From Vinca minor (lineage: Eukaryota; Streptophyta; Magnoliopsida; Gentianales; Apocynaceae), in NCBI GenBank assembly GCA_026122235.1, contig JAOCZM010000227.1, positions 5,270,001 through 5,334,000 of the forward strand: a DNA stretch of 64,000 nt, given 5' to 3'. The position numbers and the translations under genes were made by a program. This document shows, piece after piece, positions 9,677 to 19,030 of the stretch (position 1 is its first letter; every line of letters begins with the position of its first letter). Under the pieces are notes generated by a model that saw only the letters and a program-made list of their open reading frames with translations, made no database searches and had not been told where the DNA came from.

Positions 9677-12242
9677 CTACGTTGACGACTCTGCAAGCTT
9701 CTCTTTTGGTGCAGAAACTGCTTCGAGAGTAAGATCTCCCACGCCTTTGGGTGGACCTATGCTGCACCGCGCTGTGTTATGTAGTTCAATCGCATCCTTT
9801 ATTTTCTGAAACTTCATACGGTTTTTGAGGATGATAAAATGTTAATTTCCGACAACTATCACCAAATGCGAATAAAATTTTCGCCACAAGGAGTAGTAAA
9901 TAACCTATTTGAACCTCATAAGTGACTTAGTTAGCTACCTTATTCATCAACCCCTTAAAAACTTTCTGCACTAAAACTCATATTAAGCATTGGCTAACTT
10001 AAAATGTTTACTGAAGTTTGCAAAAACCTAAGTTCATGATTGACAAACAAAAGTAAACGCGTAATCAGGAAATCAAGAGGAGATTTCTTCTGTAAGTAAC
10101 TTTACTTACTTTGACAAGTGAACAAGAGAAGGATTCTAGTTTTCCATCAGCTCCGCGGTAGAAATGGAAATAGGGAAGGACCTTCACATTCAAATTCTTG
10201 CACATTGGCTTATTCTCATCGAAATTGACTTTCAGGAATACGATTTCAGGGTGTTCTTCAGCAGTCCTGCAGAGCTGATTAAATGAATAAAAACTCAATC
10301 AGACAATGTGATTGGATCTAAAGCAAATATCTCAAGAAAGATAAATGTTATTTCTTGAATTAACATATAAACATTTGCAAATGAATAAATACGATTTCAG
10401 GGTGTTAGATTTATGGTATGATGATAGCTAAACGAAAGAAAGTAAAAACAGTTGAAGAAGAGCCTATATAAAGTAGATTATTACCTTAGGGAATAATGCT
10501 CGGCAAGAAGCACACCATGTTCCATAAAATTCAACTATAACTAGCTTGTCTCCAGCCTCGCTTAGGGCATTCAAGAATTCTTGGGTAGAATGAATGTCAA
10601 TCATATTTGGTCCGGCATTTCTTTCCCACCACTTTGGCTGCTCTCTTTCAGCAACAACAGCCTGTACCTGATCATGTCCCCGAAAAATAAAAAAAATAAA
10701 AACACAGGAAGCGCTCAGAAAGAAGATACATCATATTCTCATACATATATAGAACAGTACAATATGAGTGTGCAAATTAGTTTGGATTACCAAGTTCACA
10801 AGCCTCCCTCCTCTTCTTTCTCTCTAAATATCTCGTTGTATCACTCCATTTCTCCCTATTCCCTTATAGTCACAACCAACCAACCAATTCTTCTCTACCA
10901 ACTACCAAGAACATTATTACGAAGACTTCAAACTCCATGATATATTCAGAGCTGTGTCTCAATACAATCCCTTAATTCATTCTTTTAGTTTTCCATTTCA
11001 CCAGAAATTGCTAAATGTAATGTGTAGTTGCCATTAGATGAATTAGTCCTGGAAATAATTCTAAAGCTAACAATACGGTTTCCGTCCCACAAAATTTGAA
11101 GTGCATGATAAATCCAAACTTGTACCACAAAAATAACAGTCGAAGATTTCACATTACTACTATCATGCATCATCTGATTCCTTAACAGATTAGTTCACGC
11201 ACAAGACGCCACCAGGGCTTTAATTCGCATCCATTTCAGATATTTAACATGTATAAAGCAACAGAACTAAAAGAAAAACAACGAAAATAAAGAAATAGAT
11301 CAGTTCTTTTTCACCTCTGCCATACTTTGACACAATAAATTAACCGACTTAGACATATTTATGACTACCATGATCTGAAAGGAAAGGAAATAATACATGT
11401 CGCTAATCTCTCAAGAGATCAACAATGTGCACACAAATTCTCTGGATGCTAAATGAAAAAAAACATGGCAATGTGCACATAAATCAAAATGGTTCTTAAA
11501 TCTGTCTTATCTGACACCTTTAGACTTTTGATTTGAGGGCATGATTCTGTAGCAAACGTGATGGTATATGGGACTAATGTTTCATTAGTATTCCGTGAGC
11601 AACCACTTTGTGCATTTATTGTCAAATGTTATGTCTGCCTCATATCAATTGCCTCTCATACCACTAATTCTATTTAAGAGAGTAATATTGATATTTTGAC
11701 TAATAAAGTAACTTATCATTTGCTTCTTTAATTTTCACTGCATATCTAAACGACTTATATTATATAACGGAGGTAGTATCAATTTGATCGTCAAATCAAG
11801 CATGAAATCAGGACAAAAAACTAACATCCTCATTGAACAAAAGTAACCCAAGAACTTGGAATGGTGGGAGAATTGTGCTTATAAAAAAGAAACCCATTCT
11901 TTTTCCTACTTGGTTTTCACAGTCAATTAGACAAAGAAGGGAATTTTCCTTTCATTTTCAATTACCATTAACTACAGCTTAGAACCCATATTAAAACATA
12001 AGGAGACAGCAAAGAAACCCTCAATTCCTTACCTTAAAAGAATTCAATTGCTTCCGGGGTCCAAATGCAATTGACGAAACAACAAAATCACAAGAAGCGG
12101 AAGAAGACTCTGAAAAGGCAACAACCCTTTTGGTGGCTGGGGCAATAGTTGGTCGGGAAGCGTTCAAAGATGAAGCAAATGAGTTAAACAACGAAGAAGA
12201 GAGTGAATTGGAATGGGAAAACAACCTAATCACATCAGCCAT
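9677..12242 (-). CDS. Atypical Cys/His-rich thioredoxin, ACHT1/2 type (thioredoxin-like 2), chloroplastic
   Basis: Four coding exons: 12242-12033, 10667-10485, 10274-10110 and 9811-9677, with phase-0 junctions, giving 230 residues. Residues 1-70 are Ser/Ala-rich with few acids, as expected for a chloroplast transit peptide. The mature part begins PKWWERNAGPNMIDIHST, then the thioredoxin fold with redox centre WCASC (residues about 121-125), NFDENKPMCKNLNVKVLPYF with the cis-proline, and FHFYRGADGKLESFSCSLVK. WCASC is the centre of Arabidopsis ACHT1 and ACHT2, which oxidise targets such as 2-Cys peroxiredoxin relays after light changes. Exon 2 could instead begin 6 bases later (10661), dropping VQ. 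Intron 1 is 1.4 kb and holds a MITE remnant. The NPP gene next to it is also the neighbour of At4g29670 (ACHT2) as I recall. Confidence 0.92.
11661..11777. mobile_element. Stowaway-like MITE, half copy
   Basis: Right half of the palindromic family (TTAAGAGAGTAATATTGATA, then CTAAACGACTTATATTATAT ending ACGGAGGTAGTA) in intron 1 of the thioredoxin gene. The left half is missing or unrecognisable. Confidence 0.6.
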
Positions 12243-12533
12243 TCGAACAGAGCAAAAAATACTAGTGAGCCGCAGATTCTTTTGATTCTCTGGGTTGCTA
12301 CAGACAGAATCTACTGGTCCGTTTAAATACTGGGAAATTAATCAGTGGGAAGAGGGCTTTGATTTTTCTTTGTTAGCAAAGGGAAAGGGATTCAGGAGTG
12401 AGCCTGGAAACGAGAAAATCATGGCGCAGTGCGTGTGAAATATTTTGTGTGAACCAGAATGAACCAATGTTTGTTTCTTTTAAGATTATTCTTTTATTTT
12501 TTCGAGAATTTTCAATCCTAATACTGTTCTTAT

Positions 12534-13070
12534 CAGGGGCGGCTCAAACATATCCGAGGCCCTGTGCGAAAAAAATATTGGGGACCCGAATTTTAGACCA
12601 TGTGTGTGTATATATATATATAAACAAAAAAAAATTGGGGCCCCAGATTTTTTGCAAAGTATATATATAAAAAAAATATATATATATATTTTGGGGCCAC
12701 GGATTTTTTGCTTAGTATATATATAAACAAAGATGCGGCCTGCGCAGGACCAGACGAGTTTGATTCTTGGAAGATGAAGTTGAAAGACAAAGGAATTTGA
12801 TTGGTTAACTGAAAGACGAAGAAACTTAGATGGGTTGGTTTTGGGCCTTTGCCTATATTTTTTTTTTTTATCCAAATTGGGCCTTTGCCTATAAAATGAG
12901 CTAGTTTGTCCCCCAAAAATAAAAATTATTTATATACTTTAATACTTATGAACATAAAAAAGTCAAAAAATAATTATATATATATATAAACTAACATAAA
13001 ATTGGAGGCCCCCCAATTTTTGGAGGCCCTGTGCGGTCGATCACCTCGAACACCCTCATAGCCGCCCCTG
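12534..13070. mobile_element. Non-autonomous hAT element with 8-bp TSD
   Basis: A 537-bp element with terminal inverted repeats CAGGGGCGGCT and AGCCGCCCCTG, flanked by an exact 8-bp TSD GTTCTTAT at 12526-12533 and 13071-13078. Eight-base TSDs and CAGGG ends are typical of the hAT superfamily. The subterminal GAGGCCCTGTGCG occurs near both ends. The interior has AT microsatellites and no transposase. Confidence 0.92.
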
Positions 13071-13099
13071 GTTCTTATTATACCGGTTCCACAATCTTT

Positions 13100-13298
13100 C
13101 GCAACAGAGCCCACATCGGCTCACATTGTTGGAAAAAATGTGGGCGTGAGCTGAGGTGATGTGAGCGTGAACTTAATATTCAAGCTTCACTGCTTATGTG
13201 AGTGAGCGTGAACTTGACCCCATTTCAGCTAGAAAAAAAGCTCGGACCCGAATAAGATTAATATAATTAAAATATTTTTTTTTTATATAAATATATAA

Positions 13299-13332
<34 letters not shown>

Positions 13333-13830
13333 TTATAATATATTGATAAACTCAATACTCAATACCACAATTTAATTATTCTCTCTTTCACAAAAGCGCT
13401 ATTCGGTATTCATGAGATCGACTCATCATCTTCCATCACCATCGTGATCGTCGCTTATTGCATGTCTTAGCACGTTTACGAGGTAAAATTTGGCTCTTTC
13501 TTTCTAATTGTACTATGCTACTGCATCAATGGACAATTAATCCAAATCCTATTCTATATTTATGTCGTTTTGTCTCTTTTGCTTCTTTTTTTTGTATTCT
13601 TGTCCAAATTTAATTTTAAGGCTCATTGTATTATACTATTCTTGAGACAGAATGTTCGTTTTTTTCGCTGATATAAATGAGCTTGGGAAGCTCGTGTTAA
13701 AATGTGAGCTGAGCGTGAGCTCAAGGTTTATGAGCTTTTTCGGGCTGAGCGTGAGCTTTTCAATTTTTATGTGAACTGAGCGTGAGCTATGCCAAGCTCA
13801 GCTCACATAGCTCGATTGACACCCCTATCT
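13100..13830. mobile_element. Degenerate hAT-like element
   Basis: The right end reads CGATTGACACCCCTA, the usual hAT end. The body carries many copies of GTGAGCTGAGCGTGAGCT-like subterminal repeats at both flanks (for example 13141-13210 and 13678-13800). The left terminus was not found, so no TSD can be given. An (AAT)n microsatellite at about 13303-13331 lies inside. Confidence 0.5.
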
Positions 13831-13847
13831 GCAGGTAGGTACTGCCC

Positions 13848-14030
13848 ATAATATAAGTCGTTAAGGTACGCAGTAAAAGTTAAGGAAGCAAAAAAAACAA
13901 GAATTCTTTCTTAAATAGGATTTATATAATACTAATTTTATTTAAGAGAGTAATATTAATATTTTGATTAAAAACACATTTTTTTTATATTATTGTTACG
14001 TTATTAAACGACTTATATTATAAATAGAGC
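13848..14030. mobile_element. Stowaway-like MITE
   Basis: Palindromic copy with CATAATATAAGTCGTTAAGG at the left and AAACGACTTATATTATAAAT at the right, and the family core TTAAGAGAGTAATATTAATA. The CTCC ends are eroded. Confidence 0.65.
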
Positions 14031-14223
14031 GTGTTTGGTTTCATAGTGTGCGTTACATTTTGGTTTTATTGGCATTGTAGTGAATCATTCTGAGTTGTCA
14101 GTTTGTTTATTTGAAGATTTGAAATAGTTATTTAAGAATGATTTTGTAGTATTTGTTTTATGAAAAGAATGATTTTAGGGTTGGTGTGTTAAGTTTTGGT
14201 GTAAACACAGTGTTAATATGGAC

Positions 14224-14307
14224 CCTCTTCGTCTTCGGAGAGCCCCATGGCGAGGGGATTAGTCATTGCTATTGGCGGTGAACATCCCTCGGTCTAACAA
14301 AAAAAAA
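14224..14307 (+). mobile_element. Short retroposed insert with 14-bp TSD
   Basis: An 84-bp insert, CCTCTTCGTCTTCGGAGAGC through GGTCTAAC and poly(A), flanked by the exact repeat GTGTTAATATGGAC at 14210-14223 and 14308-14321. The poly(A) and long TSD show LINE-type retroposition. No pol III box A or B is visible, so it is a 5'-truncated SINE or another retroposed RNA. Confidence 0.8.
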
Positions 14308-14321
14308 GTGTTAATATGGAC

Positions 14322-15055
14322 TATCATGTCGTAATCAGAATAATTGTTCAAATGATTAATTGTTTCTAAACATTTATCTCGGTTATCAATCAAACAAATT
14401 AACAAACGACTAAATCAATTTGATATAGTACTAATCTAGAATAGTTGTCCGTATCAAAATTGTACGTTGGATTTTATGGTTAGAACTATTCAAATTTCCT
14501 TCTTGTTTCTTGAATTTTCTTTTCTCACTTTTTCTTTTGCTGAAACTATGAAAATACCTTCTCCAAGACTTGTCCATATTTGGTTGCTGTGCAGCATTTG
14601 GAAAGAAAAGCACAATTTTTTTATTCTTTAGTAAGGGTAGGGTGTATTTGGATTTTTATTCTCAATATCCCACAAGTTAATGAACAAACTACATTTCAAT
14701 ATATTGGGAATTTTTTAAATTTAAAGTCGTTGGGAAAAAAAATTGTTGGGAATTTTCTCAATATCCCACGATATTTTCTCAAATTGAAAGTTGAGAAAAT
14801 CCTCAATCAAATTCGGAAGATAATTAACAACCCAGCAAAACTATAGAGAGATCTGAATGTTGCAAAAGCAACATTTTATAAGAAGAAACCTTAATTCTTG
14901 AGGAAGGAAAATACAACAATAACAGCCTTAATAATTTGAGAATATGGGCGGAGATGGAGAAGAGACTTACTTAACTTTTGACAATAAATCGCTGAAAGTG
15001 ATTCGTTTCATGAGAATCATCAGCTGAAAACAGTGAGTCTCCCTACCCTATACCG
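14322..15055. other. Intergenic spacer and 3' flank of the NPP gene
   Basis: AT-rich, with repeated CTCAATATCCCAC-type motifs near 14660-14770. No gene or element ends recognised. Confidence 0.5.
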
Positions 15056-16492
15056 TCACGTTGAATGCTTAGGTGGCGGTAATAAAACCGAATCTGGAAA
15101 TGAAGATGTCCCATTATTAGAAGCCCCTCCTCCTTGTATGTTGAGAATCTTGGTAACCAGATTGTATATCTGAACATTCTCAAAAGATGGAACTTTACGG
15201 CCCCTAGCAAATTGAGGTCCATGAGCAATAAAAATGGTTCTCATTGAGAAAATTGCATTATCATATCCATGTGCTCCTCCACATTCTTGGCTTTCCGTTT
15301 TCCTCTGTTCAACCTTAAATCCTTCCTCAACTAGACCAATAACAGGTGGAATCCGATCATTGTCTGAATAATGCAGCCGGCTAGGTAGCTCCTCCTTAAG
15401 AAAGACTTTCAATCTCTTCCCATTCGCAACCTTATCCGATTGCAATCCTTCGTTCATTTTGGTCACAACGTCCTTTGGAGATACGCCTCCTCCTACATAC
15501 GCTGGAGGACGAATTGCAAGCAATGGAGTATAAGATTGCACCCACTCTTTTGGAATTTCAATCCATGGAGCTAAATCATCTAAAAAGATTAGCTTTTTAT
15601 CACAAGTACCAACCATCCCATGATCACCCACCATTATAATATTCACATCCTCAAAAACCCCTCTTTTTTCTAAACCATCAATCAACCTCCCTATCAACTT
15701 ATCAACCCTAGCAACCGCCTCCGTAATCTCAATATCATCAGGACCAACCTTGTGACCCTGATGATCAGGGTCCTCAAAGTACAATGTCATAAACACAGGT
15801 ATATCATCACTAGGCAAATCAAAGTACTTCAAAACAGTATCTACCCTATCTTCAAAAGGCACAGATTCATTATATCTCATACAAAAACTATCAGGACAAT
15901 TCCAAGAACCTTTAATTACCTCAGAACCAGGCCAGAAATAGGTAGCAGCCTTTAAACCATGATTAACAACAGTCTCCCAGAGTGGTTCCCCAAGCCACCA
16001 TTTGGGCTCATGACTTTTCATAGTGAAAAATTCACCAGTAACAGGATCAAGAAAATAGTTATTTATAATCCCATGATAAGCTGGGTAAAGACCAGTAGCT
16101 ATTGAGTAATGATTTGGAAAAGTTAGAGTTGGAAACACTGGGATCAAACCCTTTTCAGCTTCAGTCCCATTATCAATCAATCTATCAATATTAGGTGTAC
16201 GAGTCTTGAATTGATACCCGAATCGAAACCCATCAAAGGAAATCATTAAAACAACTGGCTTTTTCAGTTTCTTAAGAGGGCGTGCGGATTCAGAATTGGA
16301 TGATGGGTCAAAGGCTACAGCTGCAGACAAAGCTACACAAGTTGCAAGGATAAGAGAAATTAAGAGAATTGTCTGTTTATTACCTTTGGACAGTGAATTA
16401 GGCTGTTCTTTATCATCTTCTTTGTTGGTAATAAGAATGATTTTCTCTTTCCCTCCAGAAGGTAAAAGAGATACAAGATCTGGTGAATCCAT
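15056..16492 (-). CDS. Ectonucleotide pyrophosphatase/phosphodiesterase (NPP) family protein
   Basis: Intronless gene of 478 residues. NPP enzymes use two zinc ions and a threonine nucleophile to hydrolyse nucleotide pyrophosphate and phosphodiester bonds. A cytosolic N-terminus and one membrane anchor (residues about 41-60, TILLISLILATCVALSAAVA) suggest a type II membrane protein. The phosphodiesterase domain follows: SFDGFR with metal ligand D87; FPTLTFPNHYS with the predicted nucleophile T124; HGIINN (about 140-145); FEDPDHQGH with D241 and H247; GDHGM with D290 and H291; and GAHGYDN with H408. All expected metal ligands are present, so activity is likely. The length suits the plant family, which in Arabidopsis forms a cluster next to ACHT2 as I recall (At4g29680-29700). 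The tail is Gly/Ser/Pro-rich. Confidence 0.95.
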   Translation of the reverse strand: MDSPDLVSLLPSGGKEKIILITNKEDDKEQPNSLSKGNKQTILLISLILATCVALSAAVAFDPSSNSESARPLKKLKKPVVLMISFDGFRFGYQFKTRTPNIDRLIDNGTEAEKGLIPVFPTLTFPNHYSIATGLYPAYHGIINNYFLDPVTGEFFTMKSHEPKWWLGEPLWETVVNHGLKAATYFWPGSEVIKGSWNCPDSFCMRYNESVPFEDRVDTVLKYFDLPSDDIPVFMTLYFEDPDHQGHKVGPDDIEITEAVARVDKLIGRLIDGLEKRGVFEDVNIIMVGDHGMVGTCDKKLIFLDDLAPWIEIPKEWVQSYTPLLAIRPPAYVGGGVSPKDVVTKMNEGLQSDKVANGKRLKVFLKEELPSRLHYSDNDRIPPVIGLVEEGFKVEQRKTESQECGGAHGYDNAIFSMRTIFIAHGPQFARGRKVPSFENVQIYNLVTKILNIQGGGASNNGTSSFPDSVLLPPPKHST

Positions 16493-17502
16493 TGGTCCTC
16501 CTCTTCTTTATGTATCTGTTTCTAAAGCCCAGAAAAGTTTCAAGATTTTGTGATCTGGGCTGTAAGAATCTCACTGTATCAAGAAACAAACAGCACAGAT
16601 TGACAGAATTGACAAAATCCCACGATTTTCAATAGGTTCAAAGTCACAAAAGATTGAATCTTTATGACAGGTTTCACAAGGTATTTTCAAGAATTTGATA
16701 AAAGTCCTCTCCCCACCTCTCCCCAGCCTTCTCCTTTGAGATTTTGGTATAGGGGAGAGGATTTGGAGACTGGAGTGAAGACGAATGGAAGAGTAGGTCG
16801 AGAGATGGCTATCGGAGGAGTGGTGGAAGAGGGGAAGGTACTATTTTTTTTTTTTTGGTTGATAGAATGATGGAAGGTACTGCTTGGTGGAATGGAATGG
16901 GTGCCTTGAACCTCCAAAGTTTAGTCAAGTGGTTAGTGGGGTTTCAGTCCATTTACAATTTTTTTTTGTTTTGAAAACAAGATGATATCAGTCGTTTAAT
17001 TTTTAATCGACGATTGACAAATATTTTATAAGTATGAAACAATTGTTATTCCATAGTGTAACCTAGAATTGAGAGTCGAGAATGCGAATTTTGGCTCTAA
17101 ACAGATTCATTAGTGTATAGCTGAAAGGTAGCCCTGCTCACTTCTTTACCCTTGTACGCATAAATTTAGCTCGCCCAACAAAATTTGCGCACACCAAACT
17201 TTTTTATGGCTGTTAAATTTTAAAAAAAATTGGCGGCTAATTTTTTGGCTAATACCTGTTTAATTTTTTTGAACATCTCTTATGGATACATTTTATTAAT
17301 TTACTATAAAAAAGACAACAAGTGTTCATCCGCATATATAATAAATATCCATTAAAGATGTTTAAAAAAATTAAACAGATGTTAGTTTAAAATATTTTAA
17401 CTGTCAACATTTTAATTTAAATTCAACAAAATTTCGAATGTGCGTAATTTTTAACTTTTCACACTAAAACCTTACATTAGGGGGTTTAGAACATTGTGAT
17501 AT
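16493..17502. other. NPP promoter region and spacer
   Basis: Minus-strand upstream region of the NPP gene, then AT-rich spacer to the MULE. Open frames here are short and mutually overlapping on both strands, so no gene is called. Confidence 0.5.
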
Positions 17503-17511
17503 ACAATGATG

Positions 17512-18717
17512 AGCAAATCACTCTTTTTGAACCTCAACAATTTATGCTTTTTCGGATTTTAGACCTAAAATTTTATTTGATCTAGGCATTGATTTCAACA
17601 ATTTATGATTAGCTATTTATGGATTTTTTTTAAAAAATCCGACTAAAAAGTCATCTAGAAGCAAAACGTCGTTTTGCACAAGGGCAAAATTGTCCTTACA
17701 GAAGGACCACCACCTCCTCCTCCTTCCCCTCATATTTCCTTCCCCTCATCCGCCATCACCACCACCACCACCTCCATCTCCCTCTCCTTCTCCACCATCA
17801 CCATCTCCTCCACATCCTCCTTCTTCCCCTCCCCTGCCATCACCACCACCTCTCTCTCCACCATCACCATCTCCTCCACCTCCCTCTCCACCATCACCAT
17901 CTTCTCCACTTCCTCCACTCTAAATTCATCAGCAAAACAAACAAACACACACAAACACACACAAAAGAAAACACAATTCACTAAAAAGGGTTCATTATTT
18001 ATTCTTCCACTAAAAAGGGTTTAAGATGTTTCTTTCCAGACCCAAGTGGCCGACCACGATGCTTCTTAGCTGGTGTCTCGGATGAAAGGGGCCCGCCAGA
18101 ATCAGGCAGGCCCACAACAAAATTAATAGGAGTAACGGGCCCGGAAGAATCGTGAATACAGCGGGGCTGCCTCTGGTGCAGAGGTCGGCGAGGACTCTAT
18201 TGAGAGCATCGAGATTGCCAGTGCCGGTAGATGGAACCGGACCAATGAAACAGATTGATTGAGTCGACGTCACCATCACCATGCTTACATATATAAGTAT
18301 ATACACTCACAATACTCTCCTTAAACCCTAACTTGATTGGAAATTCATCAAATCAACTATTTTTGCAATAAATCATGAATAAATTATAGTGATTTTGATC
18401 GGAAGAAAGTTCAGAAGCAAAAAACCCTATTCTCTGCTTTCTATTCTTGAGGAGATGGTGATGGTGGAGAGGGAGGTGGTGGTAATGGCGGAGGAGGGGA
18501 AGGAGGAGGAGGTGGTGGTCCTGCTGTAAGGACAATTTTGCCCTTGTGCAAAACGTCCCCGTTTTGGTTTCAGGTGACTTGTTTGTCGAATTTTTTTTAA
18601 AAAATTCATAAAGAGCTAATCGTAAAATGTTAAAATACATGCCTGAATAAAATAAAAACTTTAAATCTAAAAATCGAAAAGCATAAAATTTTGAGGTTCA
18701 AAATAGGTAATTTGCTC
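17512..18717. mobile_element. MULE-type (Pack-MULE-like) element carrying an AT-hook gene fragment
   Basis: A 1206-bp element with terminal inverted repeats of about 260 bp, starting GAGCAAATCAC at the left and ending TTTGCTC at the right. It is flanked by a 9-bp TSD with one mismatch, TACAATGAT (17503-17511) and TATAATGAT (18718-18726). Long TIRs with a 9-bp TSD define Mutator-like elements. The TIRs share CACAAGGGCAAAATTGTCCT and a CCACCACCTCC-rich tract. No transposase is present. The interior, 18010-18260, looks like captured gene sequence. Confidence 0.87.
18010..18140 (-). pseudogene. AT-hook (AHL-type) gene fragment captured in the MULE
   Basis: Reading the minus strand in one frame from about 18140 gives PVTPINFVVGLPDSGGPLSS and then PAKKHRGRPLGSGKK. 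The latter is an AT-hook with the GRP core and the flanking pattern (RGRPxGSGKK) of plant AHL DNA-binding proteins. The stretch is only about 43 codons, has no start of its own and lies wholly between MULE inverted repeats, so it is a captured fragment rather than a gene. A second frame upstream (18260-18140) is open but not recognisable. The parent gene is not in the window. Confidence 0.6.
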
Positions 18718-18726
18718 TATAATGAT

Positions 18727-19030
18727 TCACTAATCTTTCACATGCAACTTACCTCTTTTACACACTTTTATAAATAGAACACAAATTAAAATTGTGAAAA
18801 AGTAGTAGGTCCATCTGCAATGCACATGTAAGCAAGTTTACCCCAAAATCCAAGAACCCCATTAGTATTCAATTATCAAAGGGTTCTCTATATTGATCCC
18901 ACCCCCAATCCTCCACAGATAAAATCCCTAACCAAATCAGAAAAAAAAAGACCTTGAATTTCATACCCTTATTCAATATCAACTCAACAATTAACTGAAG
19001 AAGAAGAAGAAGAAGAAGAAGAACCAAACA
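18727..19030. promoter_or_regulatory. Upstream region of EER5 with a GAA tract in the leader
   Basis: The short interval between the MULE and the EER5 start codon. A (GAA)8-like tract at about 18998-19022 lies just before ATG 19031, in the likely 5' leader. No motif was firmly recognised, but the MULE end lies only about 310 bp from the start codon. Confidence 0.4.

Noticed and set aside
15752..15955. Plus-strand open frames antisense to the NPP gene
   Set aside because: Shadows of the NPP coding sequence, which has all catalytic motifs on the minus strand.
17674..18024. Proline/serine-rich open frames on the plus strand
   Set aside because: They lie in the CCACC-rich inverted repeat of the MULE and have a mirror-image partner at the other end; not a gene.
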